A stretch of 64,000 nucleotides of DNA, from assembly GCA_005408345.1 (NCBI GenBank), contig SEMN01000045.1:675001-739000 (forward strand), read 5' to 3'. The notes below the pieces were generated by a model. That model ran no database searches and was not told the DNA's origin. It was given only the letters and a program-made list of their open reading frames with translations. Source of the DNA: Macquaria australasica. Lineage: Eukaryota; Chordata; Actinopteri; Centrarchiformes; Percichthyidae. Numbering within the stretch: the first letter of the stretch is position 1; each line of letters opens with the position of its first letter. The position numbers were made by a program, and so were the translations under genes. This document shows positions 23,474 through 34,694 of this stretch, in pieces.

Positions 23474-26400
23474 ATGGGACCTGGAACTTGGAGCCTATTT
23501 ATTCTGTTTGGTCTGTCTTTCTGGAGCAACGGTCAAGCCCTCGCAAAGAACCCCATCCTCTCCCGGATACGAAGAGCTCCAGAGGCCAACGGAGAAGGCA
23601 AGAAGTGCTCCTACACCTTCCTGGTCCCTGAGCAGAAGATCACAGGACCCATCTGTGCCGCCCGCGGTTATTCAAACGACAAGGACCGAGTGACACGCTT
23701 GGATGTAGCTGCGGTGCGCGACCTCCTGTCAAAACAGCGTCGGGAGATGGAGACTTTGAAGCTGGTGGTGGATGTGGATGGCAACTTGGTGAATGAGATG
23801 AAGCTGTTGAGGAAAGAGAGCAGGAACATGAACTCCAGAGTGACCCAGCTCTACATGCAGCTGCTGCATGAGATCATCAGGAAGAGGGACAACTCACTGG
23901 AGCTGGCGCAGCTGGAGACACGCATCCTCAACGCCACCTCCGAGTCACTGCGCTTGGCCTCCAGGTACAGGGAACTGGAGGCCAAATACGCAGCCCTGTC
24001 TGCAGTAGTGAACAACCAGTCAGTCCTCATTGGGGCACTAGAGGAGCGTTGTATGCAGGTGTACAGCCGCAGGCATGATCAGTCACCCATGGGACCTCCG
24101 CTTGTGCAGGTGGTGCCTGAGAACATTCCTGTTAATGTGCCACGTTTCACCAATGAGATCCAGAGGGACAACACCCGAGGGTTTGCCCGAGAAAGGGGCT
24201 CTCGCTCTGGGCCGTCACCCACAAGCGGCACCCTGGAAGTTCAGAAACCTCCACAGAGAAACTTCAGTGCTGAAGGTGAGTGAGAGAATGAATTAGTGAG
24301 TGATCCATCCATTCATCCATCCATCCATCTCTTCTTTAATTTTCATTCATTTATTCATTGATTCAGTCACGAAAATCCAAAACAGTCATGGTAACATTTC
24401 TAGGACTCATGACTTTGCAGGCCAACCATAACAAAATAATAATCACTGACTTTGAGTACAGCTGCAGGTGGGCCAGTGGCCTCATTTTCAAAGGTTAAAG
24501 ATTTGCAAATTCAGCTGGAACTCTGCTCCCCGCTACACAGAAAGAACACAAACCAGGATGGAAATAAAAATGTTGTAACGTCTCAAGTGAGGCAGGGGAC
24601 TTAAAGCAAAGCAAAGAAAGACCTAACCAGCGCGATTTTGCTCATCAACAGAAATTCCTGACACATTTAGATTGCCCTCGCCCAAGAATAATAAAGTGTG
24701 TAGGATGTCAGTGCAGCTGTGTATGAAAATGATCCTTTACAAGACTGTTCCATTGCATGTGAGACGTCGACAAAACCCAGGCTGGCATGATAGGCTCCTG
24801 CAAACCACAAAGTAGAGGCACGTCTGGTATACTTCATGAAGTGAATGCACCATACCTTTACATTATTATTATTATTATTATTATATTATTAGCCGAGAGA
24901 GGGTTACTCACCCTTTAAATAAACTCACTGCTACATGTGCTATTAATTAAAAATCTTGTAATGACATTGTTGAATTACCATGAGGCGTTAGTCACTTATA
25001 CAGTGGGTTAACAAGATATCCATTTTGGTTTTTTGACCACAAATGAAGGCAAGAAATTCCTTATTAAAGTAACTTAATTGGAGCCATTCTCCTCTGCTGG
25101 TCTTGGAGGACATAATAAACATCTTTGCAGACCTGGATAAATGTGTTTTGTATTACTCTGTCTGCTTGTGTGAATTTGTTCCTGTTTACTGGTTTTTCCT
25201 TCTTATTTTACCTTCTGTCAGACAGTGACTTCAGTGTGTCCTCATCATGTAAACTCATGGCACTCATGTTGTTGTCTCAGTGCTCTGACTGGCACCAAAA
25301 GTGGCTAAAACTGCCCTACAAAGCCAAAACGCACTGAGGCTACATATTTTTTAAGACCAGAATCAGACTTTTTGACATATGTTTGACCATATACATTTTT
25401 AATGCCGTAGATAGGCTATGTGTATAGCTATGTATTTCCAAAAATGTTTAGTAACTACAAAACAGAGGTAAAAACTGCAGTGACAGAGGCTGCAACCTAG
25501 CTAGACTAGGCTTAGCTAAAGCTAATTTACCAACTTTTTCCTGACCTGTTTCCTGCAACTGTAAAATCAATTGTGATGCTCCAACATCTTAGTAATTGAG
25601 ATATTGTTGTACCACATACATAAGGCCTAGCTAAATTTAATCATAATGCAGGAACAAAGTAAGACCAGATAAAATAGCTAGTCCTGCTAAAAGCTAACAA
25701 GCCTAGCTTAGATGCCCTGTAGCCTACATAGTTGGTGGTAATTTTCCTAAAAAAAAACACCTTAAGTTACAGTTAAACTATTTAGCTTTGTCTCATTTCC
25801 AGTGGGTCCGTGTCTTTCTTACCACCTGCCTCCCTCTCTTGTTGTTCTTTCCTTCAGGCCCGTTCAGAGACTGCCTGGAGGCGCAGGAAGCTGGCCACAG
25901 CACCAGCGGCATGTACCTGATCAAACCAGACGAAGCAGAGAGGCCAGTGCAGGTCTGGTGTGAACAGGATATAGACAACGGGGGCTGGACCGTTATCCAG
26001 AGCAGGAGAGACGGATCCATTAACTTCTTCAGGAACTGGGATAACTACAAGGTGATGACAATGACACTTCCCCTGCCCTGTCTGTCTTATTTTTCTCTCT
26101 CCTCTCCTGAGCCAACCAGAATATTTAGCTCATCCAGAGACAACAGGGGTGCCATTATATGACCCATCTAGAGGAACCATCTGAGGACTATTTCCTGGGC
26201 CAGAATCCTTGTGTTTTCACTTACTGTAAAATATAATGCCCTGTCAGCAGCACTATTCGTCCGAGGTCATTTGGTTTGAGATTCCCATTATGAAACATTA
26301 GATGGCCCACTAGGAAGGTATGTTCCACAGCTCAATCTGCAGGCGTTTCTTTCCAAAACCGCTACTACTATGGTGCCTTCCTGGATGGATGGCTGGTTGG

Positions 26401-26583
26401 CTTACTACACCACACCATATAGACCCTCTCATCAAAGCTCTGTGAGAATGAGATGGAGTATATCGCTGCTGGCAGCCTTGGCGATCCAGTGTTCCATTCA
26501 GCCCGGCCAGGTTTGCATGTGTAACTGGAAGCTAAATTGCTCTCTTCAACATTGATTTGTCTCTGCGCTCTCCCACAAAGCCA

Positions 26584-26629
<46 letters not shown>

Positions 26630-28111
26630 CACCAGAGAGGAGGCCCCATACTGAAACCCTACATCATTCATCATCTGCTGGCTCACCCAGCTAATCCACA
26701 ATCACAAACCTCAACCTCTCTACCAAGTGAAGTGTTCTGGAGGCACATCGCCAGACGTAGATTGCTCGCGGTTATTCAACACAAGTGCCCAGACCAGTTT
26801 CGGCATTAGCCGCGATCCAAGAGATGTGTGGCGTTCGAGAGATGAACCAGCATTCTGAAGATGGATGCTTATTTTTCCTGCATAAACTCTACAACATGTC
26901 TTTCTTAGGAATTTCAAAGACAGGGTGGCAGTCTTTTGCCACAGTTCTTTTTTCTTTTGAAGTTTCATAGTTTATCTTAACTACAGATCCATGACCAAAA
27001 TGTCATCAAAAAGAAAATTCTCATTTGTTCTGTTACAGTCCCACAGCCTCATCCACAATGGGGTTTTATGTTCCTAAACAATTCTCATGTTTCTAAACTC
27101 CTTCTGCTACCACATAATAAACAATGCACATTATTTTCTGTGATCTTTCTGTAATCTTCCTTTTAATCTTCCTTTGACTCAGAGCGGCTTTGGCAACATA
27201 GACGGGGAATACTGGCTCGGTCTGGAAGGCATCTACAACCTGGGGAGGCAGGGGGACTACAAGCTGCTGGTGGAGCTGGAGGACTGGATGGGCAAGAAGG
27301 TCTACGCTCAGTACAGCAGCTTCCATCTAGAGCCTGAGAGCGAAGGTTTCCGTCTGCGCCTGGGAACCTACCAGGGCAACGCCGGAGACTCCCTGAGCAG
27401 TCACAACGGCAAACAGTTCACAACTCTGGATCGAGACAAGGATGCCTTCTCAGGTAGATGAACATGGGGTCCCTTTGTGCTCTTGTAGCATGTAGTCTCC
27501 TCTGAAGTGATATTTTATTGAAATTTCAAGCCTCTCTTTTAATATTGTGACCTTGGAATTATAGGGTTCTACCTGATATTAAGCTTTGAAGTTTTCACGT
27601 CCTATATAGCAAAACGGCTATACAGTAAAGTTCTATTTTATTGGTCAAAATCAGGCACCCTCAAGGAAGTCTAATAAAAAAAATAAAAAAAAACCATTCT
27701 TGAAAAGGGGTTTTCTCAAACTGGTGGATTTCAGATAGAACCTTATGTGAAGACCAATTGAATGCCTGGAATCCCAATGTTTTATGAAGCAATTTACTTG
27801 CATCACATTGAAAATAGATAGTGGTGACCCACTGGAAGCGAACACATTGCTCGACATCGCTGCCGCCACTTTTCTGTTCGTCGCTGTGAGCTAATCATCA
27901 CCCTTCCTGTTTCCCCACAACAGGTAACTGTGCCCATTTCCATAAAGGAGGCTGGTGGTACAACGCTTGCGGCCAAGCCAATCTTAACGGTGTCTGGTAC
28001 ACCGGAGGTGTCTACCGCAGCAAATTCCAAGATGGGATCTTCTGGGCCGACTATGGCGGAGGCTTCTACTCTATGAAGTCTGTCCGTATGATGATCAGGC
28101 CCATAGACTGA
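23474..28111 (+). CDS. angptl1: Angiopoietin-like 1, complete, 4 coding exons
   Basis: Exons 23474-24275, 25858-26051, 27183-27453 and 27924-28111 join in frame to 484 residues (human about 491). Residues 1-22 form a signal peptide (start MGPGTWSLFILF), so the protein is secreted. Residues about 60-200 are a coiled coil carrying the family-conserved VVDVDGN and LLRKESRNMNSRVTQLYMQL. About 201-267 is a proline-rich linker. From about 268 to the end is a fibrinogen-like C-terminal domain with the four expected cysteines (FRDC, VWCEQD, GNCAHF, YNACG) and the GGWTVIQ and GGWWYNAC motifs. The final residues MMIRPID are ANGPTL1-like; ANGPTL2 ends differently. Possible N-glycosylation sites are NAT, NQS and NFS. 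In mammals ANGPTL1 is an orphan angiopoietin-like ligand with anti-angiogenic effects and lies within the RALGPS2 gene; no ralgps2 exon was recognised here. Teleost a/b paralogue not assigned. Confidence 0.95.
24862..24890. repeat. (ATT)n microsatellite in angptl1 intron
   Basis: About eight ATT units with one interruption, in a first coding intron (24276-25857) that otherwise shows nothing recognisable. Confidence 0.85.
26584..26628. repeat. (CA)n microsatellite in angptl1 intron
   Basis: More than 20 uninterrupted CA units in the intron 26052-27182; no other feature was recognised in that intron. Confidence 0.95.
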
Positions 28112-29094
28112 GGAGATACTGTAAGCCAGGCTGGTGCAGGGGCAGCTATGGAGGCCAGGGCAAACTTGAACCTCATTCTAAATCGTGACTATATATATGT
28201 TATCAGTAACTGGTTGATCCCAGAAAAAAGAACTACACCAACGAAGATTACCAACCATCAGTAGTGACTTGAACTGCCTCCCATAACAGACATGGACTCT
28301 GCGTGAACCTTATTCTGTTCATATCATAATAGATGCACACATAGAGGGATTTAGTGGACATTACTATTTATAGTAAGCCACACAGCTACAAATACATATG
28401 ATGGTGAAGGGAAATTAAGAAAAACTGCCAAAATTTTGCAGCTAAATAATGCAAGCTGTCTATCTGATTAAGAGACCGCAGTGTTTTCCTCATTACTAGG
28501 TCACCCCATGGAGAAGCGGCGCCACATCCTAACAGAACTTCACTGGTATTGATTTCATTCATAAGTTTTAGCATCACAGGATCTAAATGCAGTTCTTCCT
28601 ACCTCGCCAAGATAAACGTGTGGGGGAAACATTCATACAAGGTATTTAACTTGTGCTATAGTTGCTGGGAGCTGGAAAATACATTTTGTTAATACCTATT
28701 TAGATTTATATAGACTCTGTATCCCCTTCCAGATCTGAAAAGACCAACACCTTAAGGAGTTGGAGAAAGGAAGGCGGTTTAAATACATGTTTTATGTACA
28801 TTTAATTACACAAAAACAGTACTGATTTTATTTTTTCTCCCTACACTTAAAATGACCTTTATACTGTATGTTAAACTACTTTGTCTAAGTGCAGATGACC
28901 AGAAACGATAATTTATGTGTATAATTAACTTATCATAACAGTGAACAGGGCCAGGTGTCCTGAGGGAACAGTAAATGATCCTACAGAAAATAGAACTAAT
29001 ATCCTCCACTGTATATATGACAATCATTCTCAAAGTGTGCTTGCACGTATGGAAATTGTTGTTATATGTTTTTGTCATTTGGCTGTTGATTAAA
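28112..29094 (+). other. angptl1: angptl1 3' untranslated region
   Basis: Non-coding AT-rich sequence after the TGA at 28109-28111. A variant poly(A) signal ATTAAA lies at 29089-29094; there is no AATAAA closer to the stop that I would prefer. Confidence 0.45.
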
Positions 29095-30500
29095 TTTCAG
29101 TATGACTGAGAAAAACAAGCATTGTTGAGAGAGAAAAACAAAGATGGAATTACGTTCTGTTTTGAGTGGTTTTTGAGCACGAAAAATATGCAGACCAAGC
29201 GTTGAGAGTTATAGGCAATGGGACAGACAACGAGAAACACATTGCTGAAAGCCAGACAGGATGGAGAAAGAAAAAGAGAGGAGGGAGGGCAGGGGATGAA
29301 CTGGAATGGAATCGGTCCAAATTTCCAAGTTATCCCCCCCCCCCCCCTCTTCCTTTTAAATACAGAGAAATTTACATTCTTTCCGCACAAAAGTGCTTGA
29401 ACTGTATGTTTTTGTAAAAATATCTTTCATTGACAAAGTCACGGGTGCCTGGAGTCTGTAATCACCGGTATGGAAGGAAAGCGGCATCCTTTTGGGGAAA
29501 CCATCCCAGAGGAGAGGGGAGCTGGGGGGGTTTGAAGTGGTGGGTCTGCTTTGAACAACAGCACTGCATCCAACAGTCTTTGGTCTCTGAGCCCAAAATA
29601 GACTCTCATATTGAGCTGTTTTTTCTTATTGACCACAATGGCCCTCACACCCATCTCTTTAACAAACTTTTATGAAGCAACAAAACACTAAAGCCAGGAT
29701 ACCGGTCAAACCCAGCTGGACATGGAACCATGTTTATGAATATGTAAAAAAAGCAGCGTCTAATAAAAACGTCATTATAATGTTAAAATTAAACGGCAAT
29801 AAAAGCTGAAACCAGTGAGTCACAATACTTGGCAGAACAATGTTACACAACTAACAGTCAATAAATGGAGAACATTTAGGGTCACATCAGGGGAGATTCT
29901 TGTTCATTCGGATTCAAAGGAGCTCCTTTCATGTCCCATGCTGATTTGTATACTTTTAACCAAGTCATAATTAGTGCATGACTTGTTAGTTTTTAGTCTT
30001 TGCTAAGATTACATGCACATTCCAAACTTATCTTGTGGGCGTGAGCCTGCAGATGATATGTTGTTGTTTTCCCAACTGATTCCAACAGATACTGTAAGTT
30101 TAATGAAGGAAGCGCCAAATGTTTTCCCGACTGAACTTATGAAGCACAATTGTGTTTAACAGTAATAAGGGTTGTCTCTTAAATGTGCGTGGCTCTGTGT
30201 GCTTTGTGTTGGTGTGAAAAAGTCGTGAAGAGACATCTTGTTTCAAGTAGTAATACATTTCTGTGGATGACTGGGTAAGGGCAAGTCATCAGTTCCAAGT
30301 GTGGCTCACAACCTGAACTACATGACTCTTTTTCACTGTCTATATTTTTGTTCTACTCTCCAACAAAGCACAATGGATACCTTTATACCTTAAATTTGTC
30401 ACATAATACCCATCAAACTTCTGTTTCCCGAGGGAAGCATTACCCTACATTAATAGAGATTGTGTCTACTTGCATGTCTGTGTTATTTTTTATTTTAAAG
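29095..30500. other. Intergenic DNA, nothing recognised
   Basis: Contains a run of about 14 C at 29334-29347. No supported gene or named repeat. Confidence 0.4.
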
Positions 30501-30639
30501 CAATAGGTTGACATTTTGGGAATATGCTTTTTTTTGCAGAGTTAGATGAGAAGATCCATACCACTCTTGTGTCTGTACTGTAAATATAAAGCTACAGCCA
30601 GCAGGCAATTAGCTTAGCTTAGTGCAAAAACTGGAAGAG
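30501..30639. mobile_element. Family 1 DNA transposon, truncated copy
   Basis: Left end only: TTGACATTTTGGGAATATGC, then GATGAGAAGATCCATACCAC and AGCTACAGCCAGCAGGCAAT, stopping near AACTGGAAGAG. Confidence 0.65.
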
Positions 30640-30676
30640 TTATCTATGCTCATACGCGTACACTAGGATTAGATTT

Positions 30677-31226
30677 GAATAGTTTGACATTTTGGGAAAT
30701 GTGCTTATTTTCTTTCAGTCACGCTTACGTTAGCAAAAAGGACTGGAAGCAGACCCAGCTTGCCTGGCTCTGTCCAAAGTTTAAAAAATCGCCCTACCAG
30801 CACCACTAAAGCTCTCTAGTTAACATGTTATATCACATTTGTTTTATCCTGACAGAAAACAAAATGTAAAAATGACAAGTTGTGGTTTTACAGGTAGTTA
30901 CGTGCTGGAACTAAACACCTACTGCGCCCAAGAATAGTCCAACACGTAAAACCCCTAAAACCACAACTTAGTAACTTGTCGGTTATGTACGGATTAAACA
31001 AATGAGATATAACATATTAATTAGTGAGCTTTAGAGGTAATGGTTGGTGGACTTTTTTTTACTTTGGACAGAGCCAGGCTAGTTGTTTCCCCCTGTTTTC
31101 AGTCTTTATGCTAACATGAGCTAACCGCCTGCTAGCGTACAGACATGAGAGTGGTACTGATCTTTTCATCTCACTGTTGGCAAAAAAAAATGTAATACGT
31201 GAATTTCCCAAAATGTCAAACTATTC
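30677..31226. mobile_element. Family 1 DNA transposon, most complete copy (550 bases)
   Basis: The left terminus GAATAGTTTGACATTTTGGG at 30677 is matched by the inverted right terminus CCCAAAATGTCAAACTATTC ending at 31226, a perfect 20-base inverted repeat. The interior is itself roughly palindromic: TTAGCAAAAAGGACTGGAAG and GCCTGGCTCTGTCC on the left have inverted partners GACAGAGCCAGGCTAG and CAGTCTTTATGCTAA on the right. Because of this the whole element could fold as one long imperfect hairpin. No open frame of note; it must be mobilised in trans. Confidence 0.8.
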
Positions 31227-34200
31227 ATTCAAGCACAAATCCAATACAGTCTAAGGGTAGCATATGAGAATGTGCCCCATCAACCCACACAAGCCCTTTT
31301 TCTGTACACAGATGAAAAGGTCAAGTGCAGGCTCAGACACCCTCTTCCAAGACTCTTATTGAACTGCTAGCCATCTGAGCACACTTGTTCTTTAAACCCA
31401 TGGCATGGCCACCTTCCTGTCACAAGTCTGCCTCTCAACCGTCCAGCCTAACAACCCCACAGACTGCCAGTGTGGGATGCTCCGTCACCACAGGAGCTGT
31501 AACTGAAGTCTTCCAATAACTCTGCCCACCACACACTGAACCCTCACATTTTAAACAGCCTCATGGGGGTATGGAAATGCATGATTAGCCCACAAAAACC
31601 AAACTCCTGCGCCGACGTTGGAACAGAGAAGGTGACATCCTTGGCTCTGGCGAGGGGACCACACTCAGGCCTTTACCACCTTGAATAACTGGCCAACAGA
31701 CTGGGGATGGCCGAGCACTGCTGCAGTGTGGTCCTCTGAGAACCGCTGCAGGTTTCAGAGGTGAAAGCCCTCTTTGTCACTGGGTGAAGCTTCGCTGTCT
31801 ATGAATTTTAACACCAAAATGGCACCAGGCTCGGAAGATTTCTGGAAGAGGCTGGCTGTACTGATGTTTGCTGAAAGACATCTGCTGTTGGGGGAATGTC
31901 CGTGAGAGTGACTCATTAGCCCTCAAAAGCTCAGTTACTGTCAACCAGCAAATCAACAGACAGGATGTGGAGCTGTTTTCTTTGAAAATAAACACCATGA
32001 CTAATTTTTGCCCTTGCTGGGACAGTTAAACAGCTCCATAAATAAGTCCATTCCTAAGTGCCCTTTTGATTTAAAGCTTAACAGACACTTGTTTATGATG
32101 GATGATCATTTGGAGGGATCTGGGAAGGCTGAACTGCAGACAGCTGCAGTTTCCACTTTCCCTTATTAGTCTAAAACATACAGCGGACTGATATTTCATT
32201 TAGCTATGAAGCACACAAGCAAGTGCTGAGATTGTGGAAATGAGATTTAGTTTAATGAGGTTTTTTTTTTTGACAGAAAGAAGTCAATCTAAGCACCCAT
32301 CACAACCCAGAGATAACAAACAAAGGAACATTTGAGCCATGAGAAGTGTGCTCCTCGAGTTTCAGCTGCCTATTAACAGATATGTAGTCTGTTAAATACA
32401 TCTATTAGCGACCAAAAATTCAGATGGTTTTCATTGTTTGTGTGGTTGGCATGAATAGCATGTTTATTCTAGACTCAAACCTTGAAACCCCTTATCAAAT
32501 GGATCTCCTCTGTAAAGAAGTATGGTCTCAGAACACTGTGGAGTCAGCATTAGTCACTGAACCGGAGGACACACTAATAGTCTACAGTATGACTGTTAAC
32601 TGTAGGCTATGCGTTCTGGATATACGATTTCGCTTATTGTGATGAATGGCGTGAGTCACCGAGGTCTGTTTAAGGCTTCATGACCGCCTAGGGAGACATA
32701 GCCAAAGGAGCGATCGCCCTGACTACTCAAGTGTTTTTACACCATCGTTAAAACAGTGAAAAACAAAAGGGCCTCCCAGCCTAAACCTGCTCAAGAGAGG
32801 CATGAGCCAAAGAGCCACAAAGGGCGACAGAAGGAACCACAGAAACTTTTTACATCCAGTCCTGTGGAGAATTAAAAAAAAAGACTTACAGCAGTAGCAC
32901 CAATTCTCATCTTTTCTTTTAGCTGCTAACAATAAATTCTACATAACAAAAAACAACAACAAAGAAAGTACTTTGTAGTATCAGTTTTATTGATTTGCTT
33001 GAAGAGAAATAAAACAAAATCCAAAATCACGTTCAATAGAAAGAACTGTTTGGAATAATAGCACAAAAAATTATACAAAAAGAGGAAGATGGTAAATCTT
33101 AAATAAATAAATTAAAGACTAAGTTTTTTTTTGGAAAGATATTCATGACTTGGTGTCTCAAGCTAAACTGAGCCCACACCAAGGGATAGTCAAATGAAAT
33201 TAAAGTCCTGCTGTAGCCAAACCTTGGATGTGCTTTAAATGTGATTAGTACATTTTTTCCAACAGTTCTGAATTTAACTGGTAACTCTATTACCACGAAC
33301 AGATGACAGAACAGGAAATACACTGTCTGATCTTTTCATTTAGCAGTAGTTCACATTTTAGCTGCTGCATTCTAAAGCAGCTGCAGATGTGAGCGACTTT
33401 TGAATGGGGCAGGAATTTCAGTGGTTAAAATGGGATGTGATGCTTTTTTTTTTAAATGACAGCTTTCTCCAATTTGATTAAAACTGCTCAGATTCTGGCA
33501 GCTGGCGTTGTGTTAGAAGGAGGTTACTCAGATCATTAAAAGTAGTATTTCTGGAGTTAGTGGACCAAAACAATCCCCTTTACATCAGCTTTACTGAGCA
33601 GTAAAAAGTTGGAAGATCATTAAAAATCAATATTAATAATGCATTCCTAGAGCTGGGAAGGGGGGACAAATTAAACTTTCAGATTTATTCTTTCTTTGTT
33701 GCAAAATGTTTTCTCTTGTGACATTCTTGGCATTGATCGGACTTGCACATCGACCCTACAGCCATTATCAGCTCACATCATGTTTTGGAACTAAACATGC
33801 TCAACCTAAAAAATAATGAGCACCAAAACAGGCGATTCTGCCATGAAACACATGCTGAGCAGCTTGCAAAAGACGGACATGCCCTTGCTTTGTGCCTTCG
33901 AATGGAACTTGATACTGCACTACATTTCTGGGGTAAAATGCGCCTTTGCCACTGTTATGTGTTGACACTTTGATAAAACATGTAAAATGTCAAATGCACT
34001 GGTCTAATTCCTCTTTTTACTCAGCTCTTCTGCACCAAGGTGTAAGTGGACTGTGCTTGGCAGAATTTAAATCATAGGCCTACTATGATAGGCTACCATC
34101 TAGTGGTGGAGTAGTTTTACTACCTAACCATACCATGGTCTTCACTCTGCGGTAGATGACAGGTCAGGTAAAACAGGCACTTAATGCTTAGGATGAGTGG

Positions 34201-34565
34201 TTTGGCATAGATGGAAAGCACTTTATATATGAATAGCACCCTTATAAGCATTTCACTCTGACAAACAAATGTGCTCTGATGTGGACAAAGGAAAGAGGAA
34301 CATGTGGTTTTATATAAAATCAGGCATCTCAAGATAGATAGTTCAACTAGAATTAAACTGCATGTTTGTTAAGGAATTATCATCTATCTGTTAATGCGTT
34401 TGTATGAAGATTTAAACATGAAATAAACATTTTCTGAAAGAAGCCATTTGTTTTAATTTTACCGCCTCACATACAGCTATTATTTATCATTGTTTTCATA
34501 TTTATTTGATTTGATTAAATACGTAATATTTAAGTACTGTTAGGTAAAGTAAATGATAACATTGC
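31227..34565. other. Intergenic DNA between angptl1 and tada1
   Basis: No exon, RNA gene or clear repeat recognised. Short open frames on both strands lack family resemblance. Some stretches (31270-31790) have exon-like base composition, but I found no reading frame with a recognisable product. Confidence 0.4.
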
Positions 34566-34630
34566 TTGCTATGTTGTATTCATTGTCAGGTCGTATTTTT
34601 TCATCCTGTCAATGAAAACGTGCTTGCTAC

Positions 34631-34661
34631 AATAAAGTTTACAGGCAAAAAAAAAAAAAAA
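34631..34661 (+). repeat. AATAAA followed by an A-run, resembling a retroposed poly(A) tail
   Basis: AATAAA at 34631-34636 is followed after 10 bases by about 15 A at 34647-34661, only 33 bases before the tada1 ATG. This spacing is typical of a reverse-transcribed mRNA or retroelement 3' end. The sequence upstream was not identified. Confidence 0.4.
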
Positions 34662-34694
34662 GACAAGGGAACCATTACCTGGTGTCGCCGGGTC

